In this document: positions 8,965-16,646 of the stretch, piece by piece
Layout: every line of letters begins with the position of its first letter
How positions within the stretch are numbered: position 1 is the stretch's first letter
DNA from: JAEUMY01 sp033764435
Lineage (GTDB): Bacteria > Pseudomonadota > Gammaproteobacteria > Burkholderiales > Usitatibacteraceae
Assembly (NCBI GenBank): GCA_033764435.1
Contig: JANRIX010000048.1
Span: forward strand, 1 to 64,000
Length of the DNA: 64,000 bases
Direction of reading: 5' to 3'
Program-made: the position numbers and the translations under genes
The notes under the pieces: generated by a model
Seen by the model: the letters and a program-made list of their open reading frames with translations, nothing else
The model's database searches: none
Told to the model about the DNA's origin: nothing

Positions 8965-9393
8965 ATGAACACAGCACACCTGACCGCCGAAGTCCACGTC
9001 CGGTTCCCCGTCTCCATCAAGGCCGTGCTGTTTGCCGGCACGGGTGAAGTCGTGCTGCTGAAAAACGATCGCGACGAGTGGGAGTTGCCCGGCGGACGGT
9101 TGGAGGCGAACGAAGCGCCTGAGCATTGCCTGGTTCGCGAGATCCGGGAGGAACTCGGCATCGAGGCAACCGTGGGCCCCATCCTGGACAGCTATCTGTT
9201 CGAAGTCCTGCCCGGGCGCCACGTGTTCATCGTCACCTATGCATGCCATGCTCCCGGCGCGTTTCGTCCCAGGGTGAGTGACGAACATCTGGCGTGGGCG
9301 CTCTTCCGGAGGGATGCGCTGCCGGACACTCTGCCGGCCGGTTACCGCGCATCGATCCTGCGCGCAATCCCTGAACACGCTCCCAAGTCATGA
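8965..9393 (+). CDS. NUDIX hydrolase
   Basis: 142-aa protein with a complete Nudix box: GGRLEANE, then seven residues, then REIREELGI (about residues 45-68). Nudix enzymes hydrolyse nucleoside diphosphates linked to another moiety; the substrate cannot be told from the motif. No clear Shine-Dalgarno sequence precedes the ATG because an 18-bp palindrome occupies bases 8945-8962. The stop overlaps the start of chrA (ATGA at 9390-9393), suggesting coupled translation. Confidence 0.88.
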   Translation: MNTAHLTAEVHVRFPVSIKAVLFAGTGEVVLLKNDRDEWELPGGRLEANEAPEHCLVREIREELGIEATVGPILDSYLFEVLPGRHVFIVTYACHAPGAFRPRVSDEHLAWALFRRDALPDTLPAGYRASILRAIPEHAPKS

Positions 9394-10754
9394 ACCACGG
9401 CATTCCGTTTTCCGAAGCGCTCCGCTTCTGGTGGAAACTCGGCTGGATCAGCTTCGGCGGCCCGGCAGGACAGATCGCGATCATGCATCGCGAGTTGGTC
9501 GAGCAGAAGAAGTGGATCTCGGAGCGGCGGTTCCTGCATGCGTTGAACTACTGCATGGTGCTGCCCGGGCCGGAGGCGCAGCAGCTCGCCACCTATCTGG
9601 GCTGGCTGATGCACGGCACCTGGGGTGGCATCGTCGCAGGGGCGTTGTTCGTGCTGCCGTCCCTCGGCATCCTGATCGGTCTCTCATGGCTCTACATGGC
9701 CTATGCCACGCTGCCCGTCGTGGCGGCGGTGCTGTACGGCGTGAAGGCGGCCGTGACGGCGCTAGTGCTGGCGGCTGCGTGGCGCATCGGCACGCGGACC
9801 CTCAAGCATCCGCTGCTGTGGGGTATCGCCATCGCGGCGTTTGTCGCGCTCTTTGCATTCAGCCTCCCGTTTCCGTTGATCCTGCTCGCGGCGGCGGTGG
9901 TCGGGTTCGTCACCGTGCGCGTGCGCCCCGGATTCTTCGCAGCGGGCGGAGGTGGCCACGGTGGTGGCGCAACGCTCGTCGACTCGACCGATGCCGTCAT
10001 CCACAGCGGCACGCCCACGCCCAAGCATTGCGAATATTCGCATCGCAAACTTGCCTTCATCACCACCGTCTCGCTGGCATTGGCCCTGGGTGCCGTGCTG
10101 CTGGTCGCGCTGGGCTTTGGCTGGCGGTCGGTGCCGATGGACATGGCATGGTTCTTCACCAAGGCCGCCTTCCTCACCTTTGGCGGCGCCTATGCCGTGC
10201 TGCCCTACGTGTTCGAGGCGGCCGTGCAGCAGCATCAGTGGGTCACTGCAGGGCAGATGCTGGACGGTCTGGCGCTCGGCGAATCGACGCCTGGGCCGCT
10301 CATCATGATCGTCACCTACATCGGTTTCGTCGGCGGCTGGACGGAAGCCGCCCGCGCCGCATCCGGTGCGTTCCTGTCCGGACCGGTCATCGTCGGCACG
10401 GCCATCGCGTGCGCACTGGTCGCAACCTTTTTCACCTTCCTGCCGTCGTTCTTCTTCATCCTCGCCGGCGGCCCGCTGGTCGAGACGAGCCACGACGAGG
10501 TTCGGCTCACCGGCCCGCTCACGTGCATCACGGCGGCGGTGGTGGGCGTGATCGTGAACCTTGCGGTGTTCCTCGGCTGGAAGGTGTTCTGGCCTGCGGG
10601 CACTGCGGCGGCCCCATTTGCGGGCGGCGTGGACGTGCTGGCCGCGTTGATCGGTGCCGCAGCATTCGTCGCACTGGTGCGCTGGCAGGCAAACGTGGTT
10701 GCAGTGATCGCGGCGGCGGCGCTAGGCGGCTGGATGGTGAAAATCCTGATCTGA
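9390..10754 (+). CDS. chrA: chromate transporter, two-domain type
   Basis: 454-aa membrane protein made of two homologous CHR domains. The first begins SEALRFWWKLGWISFGGPAGQIAIM in shortened form with PGPEAQQLATYLGW; the second repeats the pattern with FTKAAFLTFGGAYAVLPY and STPGPLIMIVTYIGF. About ten transmembrane segments are visible. ChrA exports chromate, and relatives may carry sulfate-like anions. The interdomain linker (about residues 185-220) is glycine/histidine-rich and carries one iterated palindrome, translated EYS. A single-gene unit after the NUDIX gene; no chrB regulator is seen. Confidence 0.9.
   Translation: MNHGIPFSEALRFWWKLGWISFGGPAGQIAIMHRELVEQKKWISERRFLHALNYCMVLPGPEAQQLATYLGWLMHGTWGGIVAGALFVLPSLGILIGLSWLYMAYATLPVVAAVLYGVKAAVTALVLAAAWRIGTRTLKHPLLWGIAIAAFVALFAFSLPFPLILLAAAVVGFVTVRVRPGFFAAGGGGHGGGATLVDSTDAVIHSGTPTPKHCEYSHRKLAFITTVSLALALGAVLLVALGFGWRSVPMDMAWFFTKAAFLTFGGAYAVLPYVFEAAVQQHQWVTAGQMLDGLALGESTPGPLIMIVTYIGFVGGWTEAARAASGAFLSGPVIVGTAIACALVATFFTFLPSFFFILAGGPLVETSHDEVRLTGPLTCITAAVVGVIVNLAVFLGWKVFWPAGTAAAPFAGGVDVLAALIGAAAFVALVRWQANVVAVIAAAALGGWMVKILI
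10030..10041. repeat. iterated palindrome GCGAATATTCGC
   Basis: In the interdomain linker of chrA; read as C-EYS-H. Flanked T and A, giving a 14-bp palindrome. Confidence 0.95.
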
Positions 10755-10763
10755 CGGGCCAGC

Positions 10764-11258
10764 TCAGTCTCTCTCCCGCGCGAAGGTCATGACCCAGTTG
10801 ACCTCCCAGTTCAAGCCATTGTCCGTCGAGAATGCCTGTTCCCACCGCGCGCTGGTCGACGTAATGTCCGACCAGATGAATCGCACCAGAATGGGCGTGC
10901 CGTTCAACAAGTCGTTGGCAAAGAATTCGCCGCGACCGCTCTGAAACCGACCGCGCATAGGCGCGTCGATCACCCCCGGGTTTCGTCCGTCCAGCCACCA
11001 GATGCTCCACAAGTCCGTGAGCGGGTCATACGTGCGCAGGGTCACGGCACGATAGCTGCCCGCAGGCAGGTGCAGGATGTTGTCGTCGATGTTGCCCTGG
11101 CCGTTCAGGATCGCGCGCGTTTCAGCGCGCCCGGCAAACTCTTCCCAGTCGGTGCAGCCAACAAGCCGCTCCTTCAGTCGTCGGTGGTGGACGGCCCATT
11201 TGCCAAGGAAAAAATCGAAGTCACGGGCACCGCTTGCGGCAATCGGCAGGGCGCTCAT
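10764..11258 (-). CDS. DUF1579-like protein, cytosolic paralogue
   Basis: 164-aa protein, paralogous to the gene immediately upstream. Shared features are an opening DFDFFLGKWAVHHRRLKERL, a tryptophan-rich beta-barrel-like middle (LTDLWSIWWLDGRNPG) and an ending in which a W-E-x-N-W-V-M motif recurs. It lacks a signal peptide, unlike its partner. Start chosen at the ATG that overlaps the upstream stop (ATGA at 11255-11258). Function unknown; proteins of this kind resemble small lipocalin-like binding proteins. Convergent with chrA with a 9-bp gap. Confidence 0.65.
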   Translation of the reverse strand: MSALPIAASGARDFDFFLGKWAVHHRRLKERLVGCTDWEEFAGRAETRAILNGQGNIDDNILHLPAGSYRAVTLRTYDPLTDLWSIWWLDGRNPGVIDAPMRGRFQSGRGEFFANDLLNGTPILVRFIWSDITSTSARWEQAFSTDNGLNWEVNWVMTFARERD

Positions 11259-11842
11259 GCGCGCACCCAGTCCATGAACCAGTTTTCCTCCCAGGTCTTG
11301 CCGCCGTCCCGCGACACGGCCTGCGTCCAGCGGCACGACTTGGGCGTGATGCGATCCCAGAGGCCGCGCACCTTGATGGGCTTGTCGCCGTCCATGTCGT
11401 CGGCTTCGAAGATGCCGTCACCGTTATGGAAGTAGCCAGGCATGCCGGGTGGGGTGAGGACGCCGAACTTGGCGTTGACCCAGAAGTCGCGCCACACCTT
11501 TTCCTTCATGTCCAACAGGCGCAGGCCCATGCCGCTGAAGTCGCGCGCGGGGATGCGCAGTTCTTCCACGCTCCCTACGCCGCCGAGAATGGTCCAGCAG
11601 GTGGCTTCGCCCTTGAACTCGTCCCAGGTTTTGGTCTCGGGTTTGAAGCGGCGATGGTTGATCTTCCACTCTCCAGCAAGGAAATTGAACTCTCCGGGTT
11701 TGCCCGGCTGTCTGGTCGGTGCCGGCATGCTGCCTGCGCCGCTGGCGGCAAGTCCTTCGGTGCTCACCAGCGCGCTCTGAGCGAGCGCGATGCCGGCGAA
11801 GGATTGGAGTAGGCGGCGACGGTTCATCTCTTCGTGATTCAT
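11255..11842 (-). CDS. DUF1579-like protein, exported paralogue
   Basis: 195-aa protein with an N-terminal export signal (RRRLLQSFAGIALAQSAL, Tat-like twin arginine) and the same fold signature as its downstream paralogue: GEFNFLAGEWKINHRRFKPET and GGKTWEENWFMDW near the end. A tandem duplication in which one copy is exported and the other stays in the cytosol is the simplest reading. Divergent from the WYL-type regulator, with about 100 bases between, which suggests that the regulator controls this pair. Biochemical role unknown. Confidence 0.65.
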   Translation of the reverse strand: MNHEEMNRRRLLQSFAGIALAQSALVSTEGLAASGAGSMPAPTRQPGKPGEFNFLAGEWKINHRRFKPETKTWDEFKGEATCWTILGGVGSVEELRIPARDFSGMGLRLLDMKEKVWRDFWVNAKFGVLTPPGMPGYFHNGDGIFEADDMDGDKPIKVRGLWDRITPKSCRWTQAVSRDGGKTWEENWFMDWVRA

Positions 11843-11914
11843 TCAGGTCTCCAGTCGTGGTTGGAACGTGTTGGGCATGGCAGCCGCATGGTGACCTTCC
11901 ATACTTGACAACCC

Positions 11915-11934
11915 GTGTCAGGAATTCCTGATAC
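11915..11934. promoter_or_regulatory. palindromic operator overlapping the WYL regulator promoter
   Basis: GTGTCAGGAATTCCTGATAC is a 20-bp near-perfect palindrome with a perfect 14-bp core (11918-11931). A TTGACA -35 box at 11905-11910 and a TGATAC -10-like hexamer at 11929-11934 bracket it at 18-bp spacing. The position, immediately upstream of the regulator and facing the paralogous pair, fits autoregulation plus control of the divergent genes. Confidence 0.6.
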
Positions 11935-11943
11935 GGTGTGTGG

Positions 11944-13065
11944 ATGCGTGCCAGCCGACTTCTGTCGATCCTGATCCTTCTCCAGCTTCGCACCCGCCTC
12001 ACGGCGGACGCGCTGGCGGAAGAATTCGGCGTATCAGTGCGCACCATCTACCGGGACATCGACGAACTCTCCGCCTCCGGTGTGCCCGTCTTCGCGGATC
12101 GTGGACCGGGTGGCGGCTTTCAGCTGGTGGAGGGCTACCGCACCAAGCTGACGGGTCTCGCGCGGGACGAGGCGGACGCGGTGCTGATGATCGGGCTGCC
12201 CAAGCTCGCGCATGATCTCGGCATGGGCCAGGCGGCCAGCCGTGCGCGGAACAAGCTGCTCGCGGCGCTGCCGCAGGAAATGACCACGGGCGCCGGGCGT
12301 CTCGGCGCGCGGTTTCATCTCGATCCGGTGGACTGGTATCGGGAAGCCGAGGCCACACCGTTCCTGCCCGCGTTGGCCGAAGCGGTGCTCGATGATCGTC
12401 GTGTGCAATTGACCTATGAAAGCTGGACAGGATTGCGTGAATGGCGCGTGGCGCCACTCGGGCTGGTGTTGAAATCGGGAACCTGGTACGTGGTGGTGCA
12501 GGGCCGCGGGCGGGCGGGTGACGAACGGCTGATGACTTTTCGCGTTGCGAATATTCGCGACTTCGCTCTCATGGATGAGGGCTTCAAGCGACCGAAAGGC
12601 TTCGACCTGACGAAGCATTGGGCACAATCACTTGCGCGCTTCGAGGATTCGCTGCGTCCGCACCGCGCGCAGTTGCTGCTCCGTGCGGAAGGATGCAAGC
12701 GTCTCGGCGAGGCGGGCGCCTATGCCGCCATCGCCGTGCGTGCGGCCGGCGAGCCGGACGCGGACGGCTGGTGCCGGGTCAGCCTGCCGTACGAGAACCT
12801 GGACCAGGCAGCGCGACTGTTGTTGAGTCTTGGGCCGAGTTTCCGGATCCTGGCGCCTACAGCGCTGAAGACATTGATTGCAACCATGAGCCAATCGATC
12901 CTGTCGATCCACCAGGACAAGAATATTCGTTTATCCGGCTCTCCGGCTCGTGCTACTGTGCCGCGACTGGCGGACGCCGCACAAGAGCGCCCGACTGGCC
13001 GGCCCCGTGCGCAGCGCATGCACGGAGCAGGACCCAAAACACTGCGCAAGGGAGATGTTCAATGA
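11944..13065 (+). CDS. HTH/WYL-domain transcriptional regulator (YafY-like)
   Basis: 373-aa regulator with an N-terminal HTH_11 domain (LTADALAEEFGVSVRTIYRDIDEL, here written in part) at about residues 19-42 and a WYL domain in which GTWYVVVQGRG carries the ligand-sensing tyrosine. The family usually ends near 320 residues; here about 45 arginine- and proline-rich residues follow after the conserved end, and look like read-through into former intergenic DNA. Start at 11944 is preferred over the GTG six bases earlier. Contains one palindrome copy (ANIR) and a decayed one in the tail. Stop overlaps the next start (ATGA). Confidence 0.85.
   Translation: MRASRLLSILILLQLRTRLTADALAEEFGVSVRTIYRDIDELSASGVPVFADRGPGGGFQLVEGYRTKLTGLARDEADAVLMIGLPKLAHDLGMGQAASRARNKLLAALPQEMTTGAGRLGARFHLDPVDWYREAEATPFLPALAEAVLDDRRVQLTYESWTGLREWRVAPLGLVLKSGTWYVVVQGRGRAGDERLMTFRVANIRDFALMDEGFKRPKGFDLTKHWAQSLARFEDSLRPHRAQLLLRAEGCKRLGEAGAYAAIAVRAAGEPDADGWCRVSLPYENLDQAARLLLSLGPSFRILAPTALKTLIATMSQSILSIHQDKNIRLSGSPARATVPRLADAAQERPTGRPRAQRMHGAGPKTLRKGDVQ
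12547..12558. repeat. iterated palindrome GCGAATATTCGC
   Basis: In the WYL regulator gene, read as ANIR. Confidence 0.95.
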
Positions 13066-13424
13066 CTCGCATGAAGTTGTTTCGCAGCCTGCTGGCGTTT
13101 GCCAGCGCATTCTTTCTCAGCAGCGCATTCGCCGTGGGGGCAATCGCTGTGGATGACGAAGAGGGTGAAGAAGAGCCTGGCTATGGCTTTTCCTCGGGAC
13201 ATGACGACAAGGCGGAGGCCAGCAAGGCCGCGATGAAGGAATGCAGGAAAGCTGGCAACACAAGCTGCAAGGTCGTCGTCTGGTTCGAGACTTGCGGCGC
13301 GTACGCCGCATCCAAGAAGTACTACGGCGTGGGCTGGGGCAGCAACGCCGCCAAGGCTTCGCAGATGGCGTTGGACAAGTGCGGCAACAAGAACTGCAAA
13401 ATCAAGATTGCTGAATGTGAGTGA
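13062..13424 (+). CDS. DUF4189-like secreted cysteine-rich protein
   Basis: 120-aa protein with a clear signal peptide (LFRSLLAFASAFFLSSAFA). The mature part has the DUF4189 pattern: small repeats ending in an alanine-rich helix then CRKAGNTSCKVVVWFETCGAYA, followed by YYGVGWGS and DKCGNKNCKIKIAEC. Six cysteines probably pair in the periplasm. RBS AAGGGAG lies 8 bases before the ATG, which supports this start even though the upstream reading frame overlaps it by four bases. Function unknown. Followed by a strong terminator. Confidence 0.75.
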   Translation: MTRMKLFRSLLAFASAFFLSSAFAVGAIAVDDEEGEEEPGYGFSSGHDDKAEASKAAMKECRKAGNTSCKVVVWFETCGAYAASKKYYGVGWGSNAAKASQMALDKCGNKNCKIKIAECE

Positions 13425-13475
13425 TGCCGGGCGCGTGGCCTGAGCGCCACGCAATCGGTTTCACTGTTCATGCAG

Positions 13476-13505
13476 AAAGCCGCGGGCGCAAGCCTCGCGG
13501 CTTTT
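13476..13505 (+). terminator. intrinsic terminator after the DUF4189 gene
   Basis: A 9-bp stem, AAAGCCGCG paired with CGCGGCTTT, with an 11-base loop, ends in a short T run. It closes the WYL/DUF4189 transcription unit. Confidence 0.8.
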
Positions 13506-13522
13506 ATCATTTTCAGGGCGGC

Positions 13523-13570
13523 TTGACAGTTGCAGCGGCGGCGAGTATAAAACCAAAAGGTTAATTAACC
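13523..13570 (+). promoter_or_regulatory. near-consensus sigma-70 promoter with palindromic operator
   Basis: TTGACA at 13523-13528 and TATAAA at 13546-13551 are separated by exactly 17 bases. Eight bases further on is the perfect palindrome GGTTAATTAACC (13559-13570), placed where a repressor would block transcription start. The ArsR-family protein encoded at 14472 in the same run of genes is the obvious candidate to bind it. Confidence 0.75.
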
Positions 13571-13599
13571 GAACAGTTATTCAAGAGAAAACCCGAGCC

Positions 13600-13992
13600 A
13601 TGATTCATGCGGACACGAGGCAGTACAACGAGCGCCAGCTCGCCGGCGACCGGGATATCTGCGACCTCCTTGCGACGGAGATCTCGCGGACAATGCCTGA
13701 AGCCGAGAACAAGGTTTGGCACGCGCATCCGGTCTGGTTCCTCGACGGCAATCCCATTGTCGGCTACAGCAAGCTCAAGCACTGCGTCCGACTCCTCTTC
13801 TGGAGCGGCCAGTCCTTTGCCACGCCCGGGTTGGGGAAGGAAGGGTCGTTCAAGGCGGCCGAGGCGCGCTACACCGGTGCAAACCAGGTGGACAAGGCAC
13901 TGCTGGGCCGATGGCTGGCCGAATCCCGCAACATCCAGTGGGATTACCAGAATCTGATCAAGCGCAAGGGAAAGTTGGTGCGATTGAAGTGA
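13600..13992 (+). CDS. DUF1801 (YdhG-like) protein
   Basis: 130-aa soluble protein resembling the DUF1801/YdhG family: a helical N-terminus followed by EAENKVWHAHPVWFLDGNPI and a beta sheet with LLFWSGQSF. The biochemical role of the family is unknown. It is the first gene after the strong promoter and palindrome at 13523-13570, and it heads a run of AHSA1 and ArsR genes, a combination often seen in proteobacteria and actinobacteria. Confidence 0.75.
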   Translation: MIHADTRQYNERQLAGDRDICDLLATEISRTMPEAENKVWHAHPVWFLDGNPIVGYSKLKHCVRLLFWSGQSFATPGLGKEGSFKAAEARYTGANQVDKALLGRWLAESRNIQWDYQNLIKRKGKLVRLK

Positions 13993-14058
13993 AGCGACGT
14001 GATCGCCTGTGCAAACTGGCGAAGTACCACGTGAATTGGAATCGTAGAAAGGTCTGCA

Positions 14059-14466
14059 ATGAAAATCACCGTTGAAACCACCATTGCCGCACCGCTTCAG
14101 AAAGTGTGGTCTGCCTGGATCACGCCGGCCGACATCGTCCAATGGAATGCTGCATCGGATGATTGGCACACCCCGAGCGCCCGGGTCGACCTTCGGGTCG
14201 GTGGCGATTTCTCCTGGCGCATGGAAGCGCGCGACGGAAGCATGGGATTCGACTTCGAAGGCGTGTACACGGCAGTCGAGCCGGAGAAGCTGATTGCCTA
14301 TCGCATGGCCGATGGCCGGGAGGTGACAGTGGAGTTCATTCCCTCCGGCAGCGACGCGCGGGTGCGAGAGACATTCGATGCCGAGACCATGCATTCTCCC
14401 GAGCAGCAGCGCGAGGGTTGGCAGGCGATCCTGGATCGCTTCGCGCGACATGTGAGCGGCGGCTGA
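14059..14466 (+). CDS. SRPBCC/AHSA1 domain protein
   Basis: 135-aa START-like (Bet v1 fold) protein. The opening ITVETTIAAPLQKVWSAWITPADIVQWN, quoted here in part as APLQKVWSAWITP, is the signature of the activator-of-Hsp90 homologue family, followed by LRVGGDFSWRM and a C-terminal long helix with REGWQAILDRF. RBS GAAAGG precedes the ATG. Members bind small hydrophobic ligands; nothing in the sequence shows which. One of three such paralogues within 2 kb. Confidence 0.85.
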   Translation: MKITVETTIAAPLQKVWSAWITPADIVQWNAASDDWHTPSARVDLRVGGDFSWRMEARDGSMGFDFEGVYTAVEPEKLIAYRMADGREVTVEFIPSGSDARVRETFDAETMHSPEQQREGWQAILDRFARHVSGG

Positions 14467-14471
14467 ACGCA

Positions 14472-14894
14472 ATGGACGCTCTCAGCACCACGTTTTCCGC
14501 ACTCGCTGACCCGACACGACGTGCAATCCTGGCGCGACTGGCGCAGGGTGAAACCACGGTTACCGAACTCGCTGAACCTTTCGCGATGAGCATGCCGGCG
14601 GTATCGAAGCACCTCAAGGTGCTGGAGCGCGCCGGCCTCATCGAGCGCGGTCGCGAGGCCCAGTGGCGTCCCTGCAAGCTGACGCCGCAGCCGTTGGCCG
14701 AGGTGTCGGACTGGGTGGAGCAATACCGGCAGCTCTGGGAGCAACGGCTGGATCGGCTGGAGGCCTATTTGCAGACACTGCAAGCCGAAGAAGCGCTCAA
14801 GCCGCGCCGTGCCGCAAAGACCGGGTCGAAGACTTCGACATCCCATCGCAACAAGGAGGCAGCACATGGCAAGCATGTTCGAGGAAAAAAGTAG
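14472..14894 (+). CDS. ArsR-family transcriptional repressor
   Basis: 140-aa winged-helix protein. It opens LSTTFSALADPTRRAILARL, the usual ArsR/SdpR start, and the recognition helix is in MSMPAVSKHLKVLERAGLIERG. No metal-binding cysteine pair is seen, as in the SdpR-like group that accompanies AHSA1 genes. The basic C-terminal tail is longer than usual. Follows the first AHSA1 gene by five bases and overlaps the second by 29. Probably binds the palindrome at 13559-13570 (inference). Confidence 0.9.
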   Translation: MDALSTTFSALADPTRRAILARLAQGETTVTELAEPFAMSMPAVSKHLKVLERAGLIERGREAQWRPCKLTPQPLAEVSDWVEQYRQLWEQRLDRLEAYLQTLQAEEALKPRRAAKTGSKTSTSHRNKEAAHGKHVRGKK

Positions 14895-15381
14895 CGCACG
14901 CGCCGAAGGCGATTGCGACATCGTCATCAGCCGCTTCCTGGCCGCACCTCGGGAACTGGTGTGGCGCGCGTTCGCCGACGCGGAAGGCATCGTGCAATGG
15001 TGGGGCCCCAACGGCTTCACCACGACCACACATGCCCGGGATTTTCGGGTGGGCGGTGTGTGGCGCTACACCATGCACGGGCCGGACGGCGTCGACTGGC
15101 CCAACTGGATCCGCTACTCGCTCATTCAGCCGCCTGTACGCATGGAATACGAGCACGGCGGCGCCGACCCGGCGCAACGCGAATTCGTCGCGGTGATCAC
15201 GCTGGATGCGGTGACCGAGGAAGGAACTGCCGGGACACGCGTGACCCTGCGCCTTACGCTGCCCAATCGCGCGTCGCGGGATGCCAAGGTCGACTTCGGC
15301 GTCCTGCAGGGTGGCCAGCAGACACTGGCGCGCCTGGATGCCTATGTCGCCGAACGACTGCCAGCCGGAGAGCCGTCATGA
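14866..15381 (+). CDS. SRPBCC/AHSA1 domain protein, second copy
   Basis: 171-aa START-like protein. Motifs AAPRELVWRAFADAEGIVQW and FRVGGVWRYTMHGPDG mark the AHSA1 family. Start selected at the ATG preceded by AAGGAGG (14853-14859), six bases upstream; this lies inside the end of the arsR gene. Stop overlaps the next start by four bases. Paralogous to the genes on either side. Confidence 0.85.
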   Translation: MASMFEEKSSARAEGDCDIVISRFLAAPRELVWRAFADAEGIVQWWGPNGFTTTTHARDFRVGGVWRYTMHGPDGVDWPNWIRYSLIQPPVRMEYEHGGADPAQREFVAVITLDAVTEEGTAGTRVTLRLTLPNRASRDAKVDFGVLQGGQQTLARLDAYVAERLPAGEPS

Positions 15382-15917
15382 GCGCATCGAACAAGGCCTG
15401 CTACGTGCCGCCGTCCGACCGCGCGCAGCGCGGCGTGACCACGACGCGTCCGACGCCCACGGAAATCGTGATCGCCCGCTGGCTGGATGCGCCACGCGAT
15501 CTGGTCTTCGAGGTGTGGACCGATCCGAAACACATCCGCGAATGGTGGGGCCCGGAGGGTTTCACCAACACGCTGTGCGAGGCCGACTTCCGCGTGGGCG
15601 GCGAGTTTCGCACCCATCTGCTGGGGCCCGACGGCGTCACCTATCCCTGCCGCGGCATTTATCGCGAGATCACCCGGCCATCGCGCATCGTCTACGAAGG
15701 CATCCCGGAAGACGGCCACCCGTGCGGCAGCGGCATCCCGCCTCGCGCCACGGTCACCGTGACGTTCGAGGAAGTCGACGGGCAGACCCTGCTCACGCTG
15801 CACACGCGCCTCGCCAGCGCCGCTGCGGCCGAGGCGGCGGTGCAGGGCGGCTTCAGCGCGGGCTGGACCACGAGCTTCGAGCGCATTGCGCTCTGCATTG
15901 AGCATCTCGCGTCGTAG
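15378..15917 (+). CDS. SRPBCC/AHSA1 domain protein, third copy
   Basis: 179-aa START-like protein with ATREIVIARWLDAPRDLVFEV-type opening (seen as LDAPRDLVFEVWTDP), then REWWGPEGFTN and FRVGGEFRTHLLGPDG. It is closest to the copy just upstream, with which it shares the WWGP-G-F pattern, indicating a tandem duplication. Translationally coupled through ATGA at 15378-15381. The 198 bases after its stop hold no convincing gene before the glyoxalase-like gene. Confidence 0.85.
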   Translation: MSASNKACYVPPSDRAQRGVTTTRPTPTEIVIARWLDAPRDLVFEVWTDPKHIREWWGPEGFTNTLCEADFRVGGEFRTHLLGPDGVTYPCRGIYREITRPSRIVYEGIPEDGHPCGSGIPPRATVTVTFEEVDGQTLLTLHTRLASAAAAEAAVQGGFSAGWTTSFERIALCIEHLAS

Positions 15918-16115
15918 AAGGGGCGACGCAATGGTCATCTCACTGGCGCTTCGACGCATGCTCAGAAAGGGCGCCCGCACGCAGGCGCCGGACACGGCGA
16001 GCGCTTGGCGAGGCGCTTGGCAGATGCGCCTCACGCGACTCGACAATCATCTTCGATTGCTACGCCGCCAACGTGCGGTGTCATCCTCGACCCAACGACC
16101 AGACTGCAACCCACC

Positions 16116-16616
16116 ATGACACTTTCCACACCACGCATCAGCCCCTGCCTCTGGTTCAATGAGGAGGCCGAAGACGCAGCCCGGTTCTACACCGGCATAT
16201 TCCCCAACGGCCGTATCGGCCGCATCGCGCGCTTTGGTCACGCGGGCTTCGAACATCATGGGCGTCCCGCTGGCTCGGTGATGACGGTTGAGTTCTTTCT
16301 GGATGGTCAGTGCTTTACCGCGCTCAACGGTGGGCCGCTGTTCAAGTTCACCGAGGCGGTCTCGTTCATGGTGTCTTGCAAGGATCAGGCCGAGATCGAC
16401 TACTACTGGGATGCGCTCTCACGAGGCGGGCCACCCGATGCGCAGCAGTGCGGCTGGCTGAAGGACCGCTTTGGCTTGTCCTGGCAGATCGTGCCGGAGA
16501 ACCTGGCCGGGATCATGGCGGGCAGCGACAGTGCGCGCATGGATCGCGCCATGACCGCGCTGCTCACGATGCAGAAACTGGATATCGCAGCGATTGACCG
16601 GGCCATGCAGGGCTGA
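16116..16616 (+). CDS. PhnB-like glyoxalase/3-demethylubiquinone methyltransferase-fold protein
   Basis: 166-aa protein of the vicinal-oxygen-chelate fold. The opening ISPCLWFNEEAEDAARFYT, the middle VMTVEFFLDGQCFTALNGGP and the late CGWLKDRFGLSWQIVP are the hallmarks of the PhnB/3-dmu-9-3-mt group. The enzyme activity of this subgroup is not established. Start chosen at the ATG whose peptide begins with the family opening. Probably the last gene of the ArsR/AHSA1 cluster; convergent with the sensor kinase. Confidence 0.85.
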   Translation: MTLSTPRISPCLWFNEEAEDAARFYTGIFPNGRIGRIARFGHAGFEHHGRPAGSVMTVEFFLDGQCFTALNGGPLFKFTEAVSFMVSCKDQAEIDYYWDALSRGGPPDAQQCGWLKDRFGLSWQIVPENLAGIMAGSDSARMDRAMTALLTMQKLDIAAIDRAMQG

Positions 16617-16646
16617 ATCTGCGCCGGACGCACCGGACGAGCGCGC

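Noticed and set aside
15931..16119. Small arginine-rich reading frame between the third AHSA1 gene and the PhnB-like gene
   Set aside because: No RBS, no recognised motif, and a composition typical of random GC-rich DNA.
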